DNA of 64,000 nucleotides from an uncultured Ruminococcus sp. (GCA_947627175.1 CANQVA010000001.1:1-64000), one strand, 5' to 3'. Shown: positions 15,208 through 23,691, counted from the stretch's first letter. The notes: generated by a model from the letters alone, not told the origin. Numbers and translations: made by a program.

Positions 15208-16122
15208 ATGCAAGAAATAATTCTGCAAACGAAAAAAATTACAAAACGCTACAGAAAATTCTGTGCATTGAAACAAGCTGATATGACAGTCTACAAAGGC
15301 GATATTTACGGTCTTATCGGGCGTAACGGTGCAGGAAAAACTACAATGATGAAAATTGTCACGGGTCTTACAAATCAGACTGAGGGCGAATATTCTATTT
15401 TCGGAAAGTCGGGCAAATCTGCCGAAAGTGAAAAACGCCGTATAGGTTGTCTTATTGAAAATCCGGCTTTTTTCGGCGGACTTACGGCATATCAGAATCT
15501 GAAATATTACTGCTATCAAAAAGGAATAACTGATTTGAAGCAGATAGACAATGTTCTTTCCCTTGTGAATCTTTCTGATGTGAAAAATAAAAAATTCCGC
15601 AAATTTTCTCTTGGAATGAAACAGCGTCTTGGAATTGCCTTTGCACTTCTGGACAGTCCCGACCTCGTAATTCTCGATGAACCTATAAACGGTCTTGACC
15701 CTATCGGAATAAGCGAATTGAGGAAAACATTCCACAAGTTGAATAAGGAAAATAATATTACATTTATGATTTCAAGCCATATTCTTTCGGAATTGTATGC
15801 GGTTGCAAATCGTTTTCTTTTCATTGATAAAGGAAAAGTCCTGAAAGAAGTCACAAAACAGGAACTTGACCTTGAATGTAGCAGATGCCTTGTTGTGAGG
15901 ACAAATGACACCAAAAAAACGGCGATGCTTATTGAAAGCAAACTCGGCATTGAGGACTACAAAGTTATAAACAATGATGAAATACGCATATATGACGAAT
16001 CAGCAAAACCCGACGTTATAAATAAAATGCTGATTTGTGAAAACGTTGAAATTTCGGGAATATATGAATCAGGTGTTTCACTTGAAGATTATTTCAAACA
16101 GCTTATCGGGGAGGAAAATTAA
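15208..16122 (+). CDS. ABC transporter ATP-binding protein (bacitracin/lantibiotic-resistance type)
   Basis: A 304-aa ATPase; ATG at 15208 behind AGGAGG. Walker A is GRNGAGKTT, the signature FSLGMKQRLGIA, Walker B LVILDEP, and the switch His is in ISSHILSEL. A C-terminal domain of about 90 residues is typical of BcrA-like ATPases. It pairs with the membrane protein at 16124 to make an ABC-2 type exporter or immunity complex. The flanking two-component genes suggest induction by an antimicrobial peptide; the substrate is not known. Confidence 0.88.
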   Translation: MQEIILQTKKITKRYRKFCALKQADMTVYKGDIYGLIGRNGAGKTTMMKIVTGLTNQTEGEYSIFGKSGKSAESEKRRIGCLIENPAFFGGLTAYQNLKYYCYQKGITDLKQIDNVLSLVNLSDVKNKKFRKFSLGMKQRLGIAFALLDSPDLVILDEPINGLDPIGISELRKTFHKLNKENNITFMISSHILSELYAVANRFLFIDKGKVLKEVTKQELDLECSRCLVVRTNDTKKTAMLIESKLGIEDYKVINNDEIRIYDESAKPDVINKMLICENVEISGIYESGVSLEDYFKQLIGEEN

Positions 16123-16123
16123 A

Positions 16124-16906
16124 ATGATTAACATGATGAAAGCTGATTTGTACCGCATGAGCAAATCAAAAGGAATATTGTTTTTCTGGCTTTTTACGAT
16201 ATTTACTTATTCTATTTCTATAATATCTAAATCATATGGCGGAATTACTCTTGAGGGAATGTATGACTTACCTGAAAATATAAAAACCGATATAGGACAA
16301 CTAACAATGAACTCAACGTTTTATTTTCTGCTGATAATGCCTGTTTTTGGCGTTATAACGTCTGAATTTGGTGAACATACATTGAAGAACACAATAAGTT
16401 CATCAGTAAGCAAAAGACTTTATTTTATGTCAAAATTTCTATTTTCGCTTTTGTATTCAACAGTTTCATTTGCACTTGCAAATTATATATATTATGCCGT
16501 AAATAGGCTTGTAAACGGCAGTGAATACAGTTCCGTACTTAAAGACTTCACAAAGGCGTTTTTAACGCAATTGCCAATTTTTATCGCAGTTATTTCAATA
16601 TTCTCAATGTTTGCATTTCTTCTCCGTAAAGGTGCAATTTATAATGCCGTAACGATAAGTGCACCAATTGTATGCACAATGATTTCACAGCTTATGATGA
16701 GTATAAATACTGAAAAAGAATTTCTGAAAAAAATAAGAGATTTCGGCATAAAATCTGTTTCTTACGGTGTGGAAACAATGTCTGCAAGAATAATTTTTGA
16801 TACGTCAGATGACTACAGAAGTAATTGTTATATAATTTGCATTATGGTGATTGTTTTTTCATTTTTGCTTGGATATTTCAGCTTTTCAAAGAGAGAACTT
16901 GATTGA
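16124..16906 (+). CDS. ABC-2 type permease
   Basis: A 260-aa membrane protein; the ATG at 16124 is one base after the ATPase stop, behind GGGGAGG. About six hydrophobic segments (20-38, 68-88, 110-135, 150-178, 180-200, 230-255) with ABC-2 features such as VFGVITSEFGEHTLKNTISSSVSK. It is the membrane partner of the ATPase at 15208. Confidence 0.85.
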   Translation: MINMMKADLYRMSKSKGILFFWLFTIFTYSISIISKSYGGITLEGMYDLPENIKTDIGQLTMNSTFYFLLIMPVFGVITSEFGEHTLKNTISSSVSKRLYFMSKFLFSLLYSTVSFALANYIYYAVNRLVNGSEYSSVLKDFTKAFLTQLPIFIAVISIFSMFAFLLRKGAIYNAVTISAPIVCTMISQLMMSINTEKEFLKKIRDFGIKSVSYGVETMSARIIFDTSDDYRSNCYIICIMVIVFSFLLGYFSFSKRELD

Positions 16907-16909
16907 ATT

Positions 16910-17794
16910 ATGACTTATGCAATACTTATAATTGCAGTTGTTATATTAATTTCCCTCTGTATTTTACAGAATATTGAAATAAAAAATATTGCCGGACAAC
17001 TGAAAAAATTCATAAGTGAGGACACAAACAGCCTTATTAAATCATCATATGGCACAGCTGATAAATTGATAATTCAAATAAATATTTTACTTAAAGAAAT
17101 TCACACAATCAGTGCTGAATATAGCCGTAAACAACATTCACTTGAACAGATGATTACAAATATTTCACACGATTTGCGTACACCGCTTACTTCTGCAATG
17201 GGATATATTGATATAATACAACATTCGGAAATTACGGAAGAAGAAAAAAAACGTGAACTTGAAATTATCGAAAAAAGGCTTATCCGTTTGGAAGAATTAA
17301 TAAACTCATTCTTTGAATTGTCACAGATAATTTCAAGCGGAAAAGAACCTGAAAAATATGAATTGAATCTTGTTTCAGTACTGGAAGAGGCAATTATTCA
17401 CTATTACGACGACTATACAAACCTTAACAGAAAAATAATTCTGAATTGCAGTCAGCATAAATTGATTATATATTCAAACTATAATATGCTTATGCGGATT
17501 TTTGATAATCTCATAGGCAACGCCCTTAAACACGGTAAAAGCAATTTGAAAATAAAAATTTCAACAGATGAAAAAATACGGATAGAATTTGAAAACAAAG
17601 TAGAATGCACAGATATTGATGTTTCACGAATTTTTGAGGAATTTTATACTGTTGACACGTCCCGCACAAAGGGCAGTACAGGTCTTGGACTTGCTATTGC
17701 AAAACAATTTACAGAAATGCTCGGCGGAAAAATAAAAGCAAATATCTCCGATGATTCATTTATTTTGATTTTAGAATTTGAAAAAATAAATTAA
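16910..17794 (+). CDS. sensor histidine kinase, short-sensor type
   Basis: A 294-aa kinase with one N-terminal membrane segment (2-19) and almost no extracellular part. HisKA has H87 in ITNISHDLRTPLTS; the HATPase has DNLIGNALKHGK and STGLGLAIAKQFTEMLGGK. The lack of an extracellular sensor suggests that the adjacent ABC permease provides ligand detection. It starts 3 nt after the permease stop and is probably the partner of the regulator at 14444. Confidence 0.88.
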   Translation: MTYAILIIAVVILISLCILQNIEIKNIAGQLKKFISEDTNSLIKSSYGTADKLIIQINILLKEIHTISAEYSRKQHSLEQMITNISHDLRTPLTSAMGYIDIIQHSEITEEEKKRELEIIEKRLIRLEELINSFFELSQIISSGKEPEKYELNLVSVLEEAIIHYYDDYTNLNRKIILNCSQHKLIIYSNYNMLMRIFDNLIGNALKHGKSNLKIKISTDEKIRIEFENKVECTDIDVSRIFEEFYTVDTSRTKGSTGLGLAIAKQFTEMLGGKIKANISDDSFILILEFEKIN

Positions 17795-17856
17795 AATAAA
17801 TCTGATTATGATTTTTTGGAATGCTTTCCGCCATAACTAATAATATTTCAATATTT

Positions 17857-17891
17857 ATCGGTACTGTCAATACTGTACCGATTATTTTTTA
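17857..17891 (+). terminator. terminator of the ABC/two-component operon
   Basis: Stem ATCGGTAC / GTACCGAT with a 10-nt loop, followed by TATTTTTTA. It lies before the glutamine-synthetase-like promoter, not inside that leader. Confidence 0.8.
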
Positions 17892-17900
17892 TGAAAAACG

Positions 17901-17929
17901 TTGACTTTTAGTGAAATTTTTGATATAAT
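17901..17929 (+). promoter_or_regulatory. promoter of the glutamine-synthetase-like/ANTAR operon
   Basis: TTGACT (17901-17906), 17-nt spacer, TATAAT (17924-17929). The leader to the ATG at 17960 is only about 25 nt and contains AAGGAG but no hairpin, so there is no ANTAR target in this operon's own leader. Confidence 0.8.
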
Positions 17930-17959
17930 AAATTTATAAAAACATAAAGGAGTGATTTT

Positions 17960-19258
17960 ATGGGGGCTTATGTTGCTCCTAAAGAAATTCTCAGATTCGT
18001 TGAAGAAAATGATGTTAAATTTATACGCCTGACTTTTTCCGATATGTCAGGAAATCTGAAAAATATCGCTATCATGCCCGACGAACTTACCCGTGCGTTT
18101 TCATACGGAATACCCTTTGATGCTTCATCATTCAGCGAAAACTGTTCCGACCTGCTTTTATTTCCGGATATTTCTACACTTTCAGTATTGCCGTGGCGAC
18201 CAAAATCGGGACGTGTTGTACGTTTTTTCTGTAATCTCAGAAATCCCGACGGAACAAATTATTCAGGAGATATAAGAAGTGAACTCACCGAATATATAAA
18301 TTCTCTGCGTCTTAGCGGATATTCTTGCGAAATGGGTACAAAATGTGAATTTTATCTTTTTGACCTGAATGAAAAAGGCGAACCTACAAAAATTCCCCAT
18401 GATAACGGAAGCTATCTTGATGTCGCACCGCTGGACAAGTGCGAAAATGCAAGGCGTGAAATATGTCTTTCACTTGAAGAAATGGGAATGAATCCGAAAA
18501 GTTCATGCCATAAACACGGTCCCGGACAGAATGAAATTGAATTTCGAGAAAATGAACCCGTTACTGCTGCTGACAATATGGTTCACTATAAAACCGTTGT
18601 AAAATCAATTGCGGCACAGAACGGTCTTTTTGCGTCGTTCATGCCTAAACCGCTTTTAAATGAACATGGCAGTGCATTGAGTATTTCACTGAGTCTGAAA
18701 AAAAACGGTGAGCATATTTTCGGAAACGACCCCGAAAAAATGTCACACGACGGAAAATGTTTTATTTCAGGTGTTCTGAAACGCATACGTGAAATAACTG
18801 TTTTTCTTAACCCGATTACAAATTCATATAAACGTTTCGGAATAGGATATGCTCCGAAATATGTGAACTGGTCATTTGAAAACTGTTCACAGCTTATAAG
18901 AATACCACGTGCCGGAACAGTTCCGAAAATAGAAATACGTTCCGCTGATGCCTGCTGTAATCCTTATATTTCTTTCAAACTCATTCTTGCCGCCGGTATT
19001 GAAGGAATAAACTCCGGTGACTGTTCATTACTTGACAGCACTATGAAAAGCGGAAAAACGCTTTTTGAATTTCAACCGTTGCCGTCATCACTTGAAGAAG
19101 CATTTTTATCAGCAAAGAAAAGTGATTTTGTAAAAAACAACTTATCTGATGAAATTCTACAAAATACATTTGAAACATTCAGTAAACAAATTCAGGAATA
19201 TAAGCTTGCACACAATAAGGACGAATTTGAAGAAAGGCTATATTTTAAATATATTTGA
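17960..19258 (+). CDS. glutamine-synthetase-like protein lacking several active-site residues
   Basis: A 432-aa homologue of type I glutamine synthetase over its whole length (beta-grasp 15-100, catalytic domain 105-432). Family motifs are recognisable: FDASSF, EFYLFDLNEKGEPT, GPGQNEIEF, FMPKPL, NPITNSYKR, LIRIP, IEIRSADACCNPY. Against the B. subtilis enzyme as I recall it, K128 replaces the first Glu of the E-x-E metal pair. K185 replaces the Glu of HHE (here C-H-K), S241 replaces the metal-ligand His of G-M-H, and the Glu of PGYEAP is deleted (GYAPKY). E130, E192 and E325 remain. It is probably inactive as a synthetase and may be regulatory or act on another substrate. It overlaps the ANTAR reading frame. 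Confidence 0.8.
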   Translation: MGAYVAPKEILRFVEENDVKFIRLTFSDMSGNLKNIAIMPDELTRAFSYGIPFDASSFSENCSDLLLFPDISTLSVLPWRPKSGRVVRFFCNLRNPDGTNYSGDIRSELTEYINSLRLSGYSCEMGTKCEFYLFDLNEKGEPTKIPHDNGSYLDVAPLDKCENARREICLSLEEMGMNPKSSCHKHGPGQNEIEFRENEPVTAADNMVHYKTVVKSIAAQNGLFASFMPKPLLNEHGSALSISLSLKKNGEHIFGNDPEKMSHDGKCFISGVLKRIREITVFLNPITNSYKRFGIGYAPKYVNWSFENCSQLIRIPRAGTVPKIEIRSADACCNPYISFKLILAAGIEGINSGDCSLLDSTMKSGKTLFEFQPLPSSLEEAFLSAKKSDFVKNNLSDEILQNTFETFSKQIQEYKLAHNKDEFEERLYFKYI

Positions 19259-19269
19259 CGGGTGCAGAC

Positions 19270-19827
19270 ATGAATATTTTAATTGTTTCTCAATACGACG
19301 AAAATATAAATAATCTTGAACAACTTGTAAAAACTGAAACAGGCGGAAAAGTCGTCACTGTTTCAAGCGGAAACGAAGCACGCCGTATTATTTCAGGTGA
19401 CACACAACCTGAACTTGTAATTATAAATACTCCCCTACCCGACGAATTTGGTCAGGAACTTTCCGTTATGATTGCAGAAACAACAAACGTTATATTGATA
19501 TGCAGAAATGAAATTGCAGAGGACATTTCACAAAGTACAGCTGATTCTGGGATAATTGTTGTTTCAAGACCGTTCAGCAATGAAGTTTTTAAAGATGCTG
19601 TCCGCAAAACAGGCTGTTCAGAAATGTACGGAATAAAAAGAGAAAGTGCCGGTATACTCACAAAAATAGACGAAATGCGTCTTATTAACCGTGCAAAATG
19701 CACGCTTATTGAATACCTGAAATTTACAGAACCACAGGCACACAGATATATTGAAAAACAAGCTATGAATAACAGACAGACACGCCGTGAAGTTGCTGAA
19801 AAAATAATAAAAACATACAAAAAATAA
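19270..19827 (+). CDS. ANTAR-domain protein with degenerate receiver
   Basis: A 185-aa predicted RNA-binding antiterminator. The N-terminal receiver-like domain (1-120) has N53 where the phospho-acceptor Asp should be (LVIINTPLPDE) and lacks the usual N-terminal acidic pair (ILIVSQYDE), so control is unlikely to be by phosphorylation. The C-terminal ANTAR domain (130-183) has the pattern LINRAKCTLIEYLKFTEPQAHRYIEKQAMNNR. The ATG at 19270 is chosen; a TTG at 19255 overlapping the upstream stop is possible. Pairing with the GS-like gene suggests a nitrogen signal relayed by protein contact. Confidence 0.82.
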   Translation: MNILIVSQYDENINNLEQLVKTETGGKVVTVSSGNEARRIISGDTQPELVIINTPLPDEFGQELSVMIAETTNVILICRNEIAEDISQSTADSGIIVVSRPFSNEVFKDAVRKTGCSEMYGIKRESAGILTKIDEMRLINRAKCTLIEYLKFTEPQAHRYIEKQAMNNRQTRREVAEKIIKTYKK

Positions 19828-19864
19828 ACCGCCCTGAAATTGAAATAATCAGGACGGTTTTTTT
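19828..19864 (+). terminator. terminator of the GS-like/ANTAR operon
   Basis: Stem AACCGCCCTGA / TCAGGACGGTT (one bulge) followed by TTTTTTATT. It also lies at the end of the convergent gene at 19866. Confidence 0.75.
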
Positions 19865-19865
19865 A

Positions 19866-20345
19866 TTATTCTTCACTTTCTGAATTTTCAAAATCCTCTA
19901 TAGTGAGATTCTCATAATCAAATTCAAGAAGTTCATCGCAGTTAGGGCAATTTATGCACCCTTCGTCAATCATGCTTTCGTCAAGTAAGATTGTATCTCC
20001 GCAAGTGGGGCAAGTAATTTCATAAAGTTCTTCGTCATCTGCATCGAAATCATAGTCATCTTCTTCAAAATCGTCATCATCGTCGAAACAGCCTTCACAC
20101 TCTCCGCAGTTGAAATCTTCATCTTCTCCGTAGAGTTCATCTTCAATGTCGCCTAAATCCTCATCAATAATATCACAAAGTTCTGTGAGTTCGTCAACTT
20201 GTGACTGCAAATCTTCAATATAGACAACAACTTCCTCAAGTACCTCGGACATCTGAGCAAGAATTTTTCCTTCCTTTGTTGTACGGTCAAATTCAAGACC
20301 GTCCATCATTCCCTTTAAATAGGACATTTTTTCAGTGAGCTTCAT
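19866..20345 (-). CDS. CD1247-type N-terminal domain protein with acidic linker and zinc-ribbon motif
   Basis: A 159-aa protein; ATG behind AAAGGAGTAGA. Residues 1-60 form a helical domain (MKLTEKMSYLKGMMDGLEF, then a coiled coil) of the type named after C. difficile CD1247. A strongly acidic stretch follows (65-110), and then a C-terminal Cys4 zinc ribbon with CPTCGD and CINCPNCDEL. A second pair, CGECEGC, is inside the acidic part. It follows efp by 47 nt on the same strand. Function unknown. Confidence 0.75.
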   Translation of the reverse strand: MKLTEKMSYLKGMMDGLEFDRTTKEGKILAQMSEVLEEVVVYIEDLQSQVDELTELCDIIDEDLGDIEDELYGEDEDFNCGECEGCFDDDDDFEEDDYDFDADDEELYEITCPTCGDTILLDESMIDEGCINCPNCDELLEFDYENLTIEDFENSESEE

Positions 20346-20392
20346 AAAAATCTACTCCTTTCAAAATCGGGTTTTACAAAGCCTCAGACAGA

Positions 20393-20950
20393 TTATGCTC
20401 TTGACATATATTCGCCTGTTCTTGTATCAATCTGAATCTTTTCTCCCTCATTGATGAAAAGCGGAACTTTAACCTCTGCACCTGTTTCAACAGTTGCGGG
20501 TTTTGTAGCGTTTGTAGCAGTATCGCCCTTGAATCCGGGGTCTGTCTGAGTAACTACAAGTTCAACAAAGTTAGGCGGTTCTACGCCGAAAACAGAACCC
20601 TTATAAGAAAGAACCTTACAAATCATTTCTTCCTTTACGAAACGGAAAGAGTCGCCGAGCTTGTCCTGACTAATCGGAATTTGCTCATATGTTTCCATAT
20701 CCATAAAGTAATAGAGTTCGCCGTCTGTATAGCTGTACTGCATATCTTTTCTTTCAACGAAAGCCGTCGGAAATTTTGCAGTAGGGTTGAAAGAAGTTTC
20801 AACCACTGAACCCGTGATAACGTTCTTATACTTTGTTCTTACGAAAGCAGCACCCTTTCCGGGTTTTACGTGCTGAAACTCGATAACCTGAACTACCTGT
20901 CCGTCAAGTTCAAAGGTAACGCCGTTTCTGAAATCTCCTGCTGAAATCAT
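20393..20950 (-). CDS. efp: translation elongation factor P
   Basis: EF-P, 185 aa, rescues ribosomes stalled at proline runs. All three domains are present: KOW-like N-domain (1-65) with the modification-site loop [10 protein letters not shown] (K29), and two OB domains ending in [21 protein letters not shown]. The ATG at 20950 is preceded by the end of a dispersed repeat and has no good ribosome site, which is unusual for such a highly expressed gene. Confidence 0.96.
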   Translation of the reverse strand: MISAGDFRNGVTFELDGQVVQVIEFQHVKPGKGAAFVRTKYKNVITGSVVETSFNPTAKFPTAFVERKDMQYSYTDGELYYFMDMETYEQIPISQDKLGDSFRFVKEEMICKVLSYKGSVFGVEPPNFVELVVTQTDPGFKGDTATNATKPATVETGAEVKVPLFINEGEKIQIDTRTGEYMSRA

Positions 20951-20956
20951 TATTAA

Positions 20957-21200
20957 ATACCGTTACTGAAAACTTATAAAAAGCCGTAAAATCAGCTTTT
21001 AAGTTTCATTCCTTGTTCATCGTGTCCGTTTCTGACATGAAAAATCATAGTCTGCTTACGTTTGGCATGACACTCCGAAGGCGTAAATTCCCCACTTACA
21101 TATGGGTACACACAATAAACAATATCATATATTTGAATACCGTGCCAGTAACTTTTTCCTTTCCTTACTGATTGCCAAAATAATTTGTTTTTGATATGTA
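20957..21200 (-). repeat. dispersed repeat, copy A (upstream of efp)
   Basis: A 244-bp sequence closely similar to 44508-44729. Shared blocks include, on the plus strand, CCTTGTTCANCGTGTCCGTT and GATTGCCAAAATAA. Differences include in-frame-length gaps of 18 and 6 bases. It ends exactly 6 nt before the efp ATG. On the minus strand copy A carries an open reading frame (21231-20992) ending in EQGMKLKS. Nature unknown: a small mobile or reiterated element, or a shared leader RNA. Confidence 0.8.
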
Positions 21201-21231
21201 TTATTTTACCACATCTTAATAATTTTTGCAA
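20992..21231 (-). CDS. small open reading frame within dispersed repeat, doubtful gene
   Basis: A 79-codon frame starting with TTG, with no visible ribosome site. The TTG coincides with a promoter-like TTGCAA, so the real start may be later or absent. The body (KLFWQSVRKGKSYWHG, PYVSGEFTPSECHAKRKQ, HVRNGHDEQGMKLKS) is matched by the translation of copy B only after correcting one extra A. That suggests descent from a coding sequence, but substitutions are not concentrated at third positions. I do not recognise the protein. Confidence 0.25.
   Translation of the reverse strand: MQKLLRCGKIIHIKNKLFWQSVRKGKSYWHGIQIYDIVYCVYPYVSGEFTPSECHAKRKQTMIFHVRNGHDEQGMKLKS
21203..21231 (-). promoter_or_regulatory. 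candidate efp promoter
   Basis: Leftward TTGCAA (21231-21226), 17-nt spacer, TAAAAT (21208-21203). A start near 21196 would make the dispersed repeat nearly the entire efp leader. Confidence 0.45.
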
Positions 21232-21248
21232 TACCTGAAAGCAAAATA

Positions 21249-22319
21249 TTATAAAGATATTATATTTTTTGCATATTTCGTCAAATTATCACAGCCATTT
21301 TCAGTCAAAATGACAAAATCTTCTATACGCACACCGAATTTTCCTTCAATATAAATTCCGGGTTCAACAGTTACAACACTGCCTGCTTCAAGTACTGTTT
21401 CATAACTTGGCGAAGCATTGGGTTTTTCGTGAATTTCAAGACCCACACCATGACCGAGAGAATGACCGAAATTACTGCCATAACCTGCTTTTTCGATAAT
21501 ATCACGGGAAATTTTGTCAAGTTCCCTGCCCGTAATTCCTGCACGTGCATTTTCAAGACCTGCAAGCTGTGCTTCAAGAACTATATTATAAACTTTTTTC
21601 ATTTCATCATCAGGTTCACCAATGCATATAGTACGTGTCATATCACTATGATAACCATTCCATACCGCACCAAAATCCATAAGCAGAAATTCACCGCTTT
21701 TTATTTTCTTATCTGACGGTACACCATGAGGCATAGACGTATTAGTTCCCGAAAGTACAATTGTTTCAAATGATAAATCTTCCGCACCATTCTGAAACAT
21801 AAGCCTGTTAAGTTCAAGAGCGATTTCACGTTCTGTTTTTCCAACCTCTATAAAATTCATAAGTTCATCAAGCGACTTTTCGGCTATTTCCTGTGCTTTT
21901 CGTATGCACATAATTTCTTCTTTATCCTTAATCATACGCAGTCTGCCTATTGATGTACTGAGTGAATCGGAATCATCAATTTCAATATGCGGAAAAAAAT
22001 GCCTATAGCTGTTAAGTGTTTTAACTGTCATTGTTTCAGACTCAACAGACATAGTATGTGCATTGTGTTTTTCCATAAGTTCAGTAAGTTGGGGTTTTAA
22101 TTTAGTGAGTTCAATAACTTCCGCATTTTTTACAGTTGCACGTGCCTTTTCTATATATCGAAAATCAATAAGCAGATACGCCTGTTCGGGAAAAACAGCA
22201 ACAACCCCTGCGGACGATTTCATTCCCGTAAAATAACGCCTGTTTATATCTGATGTTATCAAAGCACAATCTGTATCAATATGTTTAAAAAGTTCTTCAA
22301 ATCTGTTCAAACTTTTCAC
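21249..22319 (-). CDS. M24 family metallopeptidase (Xaa-Pro aminopeptidase type)
   Basis: A 356-aa cytosolic peptidase. The creatinase-like N-domain (1-125) precedes the pita-bread catalytic domain. The metal ligands are visible: D in LLMDFGAVWNGYHSDMTRT (two Asp), H in FGHSLGHGVGLEIHE, E in VVTVEPGIYIEG, and E in FGVRIED. It follows aroQ with a 1-nt gap. Releases N-terminal residues next to proline; the gene before efp is commonly of this type. Confidence 0.92.
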   Translation of the reverse strand: MKSLNRFEELFKHIDTDCALITSDINRRYFTGMKSSAGVVAVFPEQAYLLIDFRYIEKARATVKNAEVIELTKLKPQLTELMEKHNAHTMSVESETMTVKTLNSYRHFFPHIEIDDSDSLSTSIGRLRMIKDKEEIMCIRKAQEIAEKSLDELMNFIEVGKTEREIALELNRLMFQNGAEDLSFETIVLSGTNTSMPHGVPSDKKIKSGEFLLMDFGAVWNGYHSDMTRTICIGEPDDEMKKVYNIVLEAQLAGLENARAGITGRELDKISRDIIEKAGYGSNFGHSLGHGVGLEIHEKPNASPSYETVLEAGSVVTVEPGIYIEGKFGVRIEDFVILTENGCDNLTKYAKNIISL

Positions 22320-22320
22320 C

Positions 22321-22752
22321 TCACAGTTCCGAAAGTGCCTGAATAGCGAGATAATAACTTCCGAATCCGAAACCGCTTATACTGCCTTTACAAACAGGTG
22401 CAATGACTGAATTTGCACGGAAACTTTCCCTTGCATCAACGTTACTGATATGAACCTCAATACATGGGATTTTTATAGCCGAAATAGCGTCCCTTACAGC
22501 ATAACTATAATGAGTGTAAGCACCTGCATTTATAATAACTCCGTCAAACTCTTTTCTTGCACTGTGAAGTTTGTCAATAATTGCCCCTTCATGATTTGAC
22601 TGAAAAATTTCACATTCCAGTCCATGCTTTTTTGCACGGTCAATAATATTGCTGTTAAGTACTTCTATTCCGTCATTTCCGTAAACTCCGGGTTCACGTT
22701 CACCGAGAAGATTAAGATTAGGGCCGTGTATTACAAGAATTTTTTTAATCAA
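22321..22752 (-). CDS. aroQ: type II 3-dehydroquinate dehydratase
   Basis: A 143-aa dodecameric enzyme of the shikimate pathway. Start is TTG at 22752, 8 nt behind AAGGAG. Family motifs: HGPNLNLLGEREPGVYG (the Tyr and Arg of the lid), SNHEGAIIDKLH, VIINAGAYTHYSYAVRDA, EVHISNVDARESFR. Length and motifs are complete. Confidence 0.95.
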   Translation of the reverse strand: MIKKILVIHGPNLNLLGEREPGVYGNDGIEVLNSNIIDRAKKHGLECEIFQSNHEGAIIDKLHSARKEFDGVIINAGAYTHYSYAVRDAISAIKIPCIEVHISNVDARESFRANSVIAPVCKGSISGFGFGSYYLAIQALSEL

Positions 22753-22757
22753 TTAAA

Positions 22758-23252
22758 TTACTCCTTTATCTGAAATTTTTTAGGAAGAAACGGCTTTTCA
22801 AGGGTGCGTTTTATTTTAAAAAACGTGGTTTTTTCGTGTTCTATCGGTGCAGTGTAAAGCATTTTTATGCCATAGAGATTTGCACCGAGAACGTCTGTGA
22901 AAATCTGGTCACCGACTGCCGCTATATTTTTTCGGGGAAGTTTTATTTTCCTGACCGCCTCTTTAAAACCTTTTGAAAGCGGTTTTTTTCCCTCACATAC
23001 AAAATCAATACCGAGCATATCAGCAAACGGTTTTACTCTTGGCGGGTGATTGTTTGAAACAATAACAAGCTTTATGCTGTTTTTTTTCATTAAGTCAATC
23101 CACTCCGGAACACGTTCGGCGGGTGCGGGATTATCATGAGTTGTCAATGTATTATCAATGTCAAGAATAAGACCCTTTACACGCAGTTTTTTCAGAAATT
23201 CAGGTGTTATATCAGTAACTTTTCTGAAATACGCAGTTGATTTAAAAAGCAT
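22758..23252 (-). CDS. YqeG family HAD-type phosphatase
   Basis: A 164-aa HAD IIIA phosphatase. The ATG at 23252 has AGGAGG 5 nt upstream, which excludes the longer frame. Motif I is LILDIDNTLT, motif II VSNN, the conserved Lys is in GKKPLSKGF, and motif III VGDQIFTDVLGAN. YqeG proteins are phosphatidylglycerophosphate-phosphatase-like in sequence, but their role in Firmicutes is unsettled. Confidence 0.88.
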   Translation of the reverse strand: MLFKSTAYFRKVTDITPEFLKKLRVKGLILDIDNTLTTHDNPAPAERVPEWIDLMKKNSIKLVIVSNNHPPRVKPFADMLGIDFVCEGKKPLSKGFKEAVRKIKLPRKNIAAVGDQIFTDVLGANLYGIKMLYTAPIEHEKTTFFKIKRTLEKPFLPKKFQIKE

Positions 23253-23296
23253 ATTTACCTCCTGTTGTTTTTTGTCGGAATCTGTCACATAAAGGA

Positions 23297-23325
23297 AAAA
23301 GCGAGCCGCAAAGCCCGCTTTTATC
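23297..23325 (-). terminator. rpsU terminator
   Basis: GC-rich hairpin AAAAGCGGGC / GGCTCGCTTTTT reading leftward, 24 nt after the rpsU stop, just before the yqeG start region. Confidence 0.7.
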
Positions 23326-23348
23326 AACTTTAATTAGCTACCGCAAGA

Positions 23349-23522
23349 TTAATACTTACGCTTACGAGCTGCCTCAGACTTCTTCTTACGCTTTACTGAA
23401 GGCTTTTCGTAATGTTCTCTTTTACGCACTTCAGCTATAACGCCATCCTTAGCACATGACCTCTTAAATCTTTTAAGAGCTGTATCTAAAGATTCGTTTT
23501 TGCCAACACGAACTTCTGCCAC
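23349..23522 (-). CDS. rpsU: 30S ribosomal protein S21
   Basis: A 57-aa basic protein, [20 protein letters not shown] through a Lys/Arg-rich tail ending ARKRKY. Start GTG at 23522 with AGGGAGGG just upstream. Complete length for S21. It stands alone between leuS and yqeG with its own promoter and terminator. Confidence 0.96.
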   Translation of the reverse strand: MAEVRVGKNESLDTALKRFKRSCAKDGVIAEVRKREHYEKPSVKRKKKSEAARKRKY

Positions 23523-23662
23523 TTATTTTCCCTCCCTTATTCAGAGGTTACACCGAATAAATACCGATGCATCTATACTAATCACTCAAAAAAGAGTGTC
23601 AGTCAGCCTATACCTCGAAAAAACAGCAGATACAAAAGCTAAATCATAAACGATATAATAAT

Positions 23663-23691
23663 AGTTTACCACAATTTTTTTGAATTGTCAA
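23663..23691 (-). promoter_or_regulatory. rpsU promoter and leader
   Basis: Leftward TTGACA (23691-23686), 17-nt spacer, TAAACT (23668-23663). The leader of about 130 nt to the GTG has a weak hairpin around CACTCAAAAAAGAGTG (23583-23598) and nothing else obvious. Confidence 0.75.
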
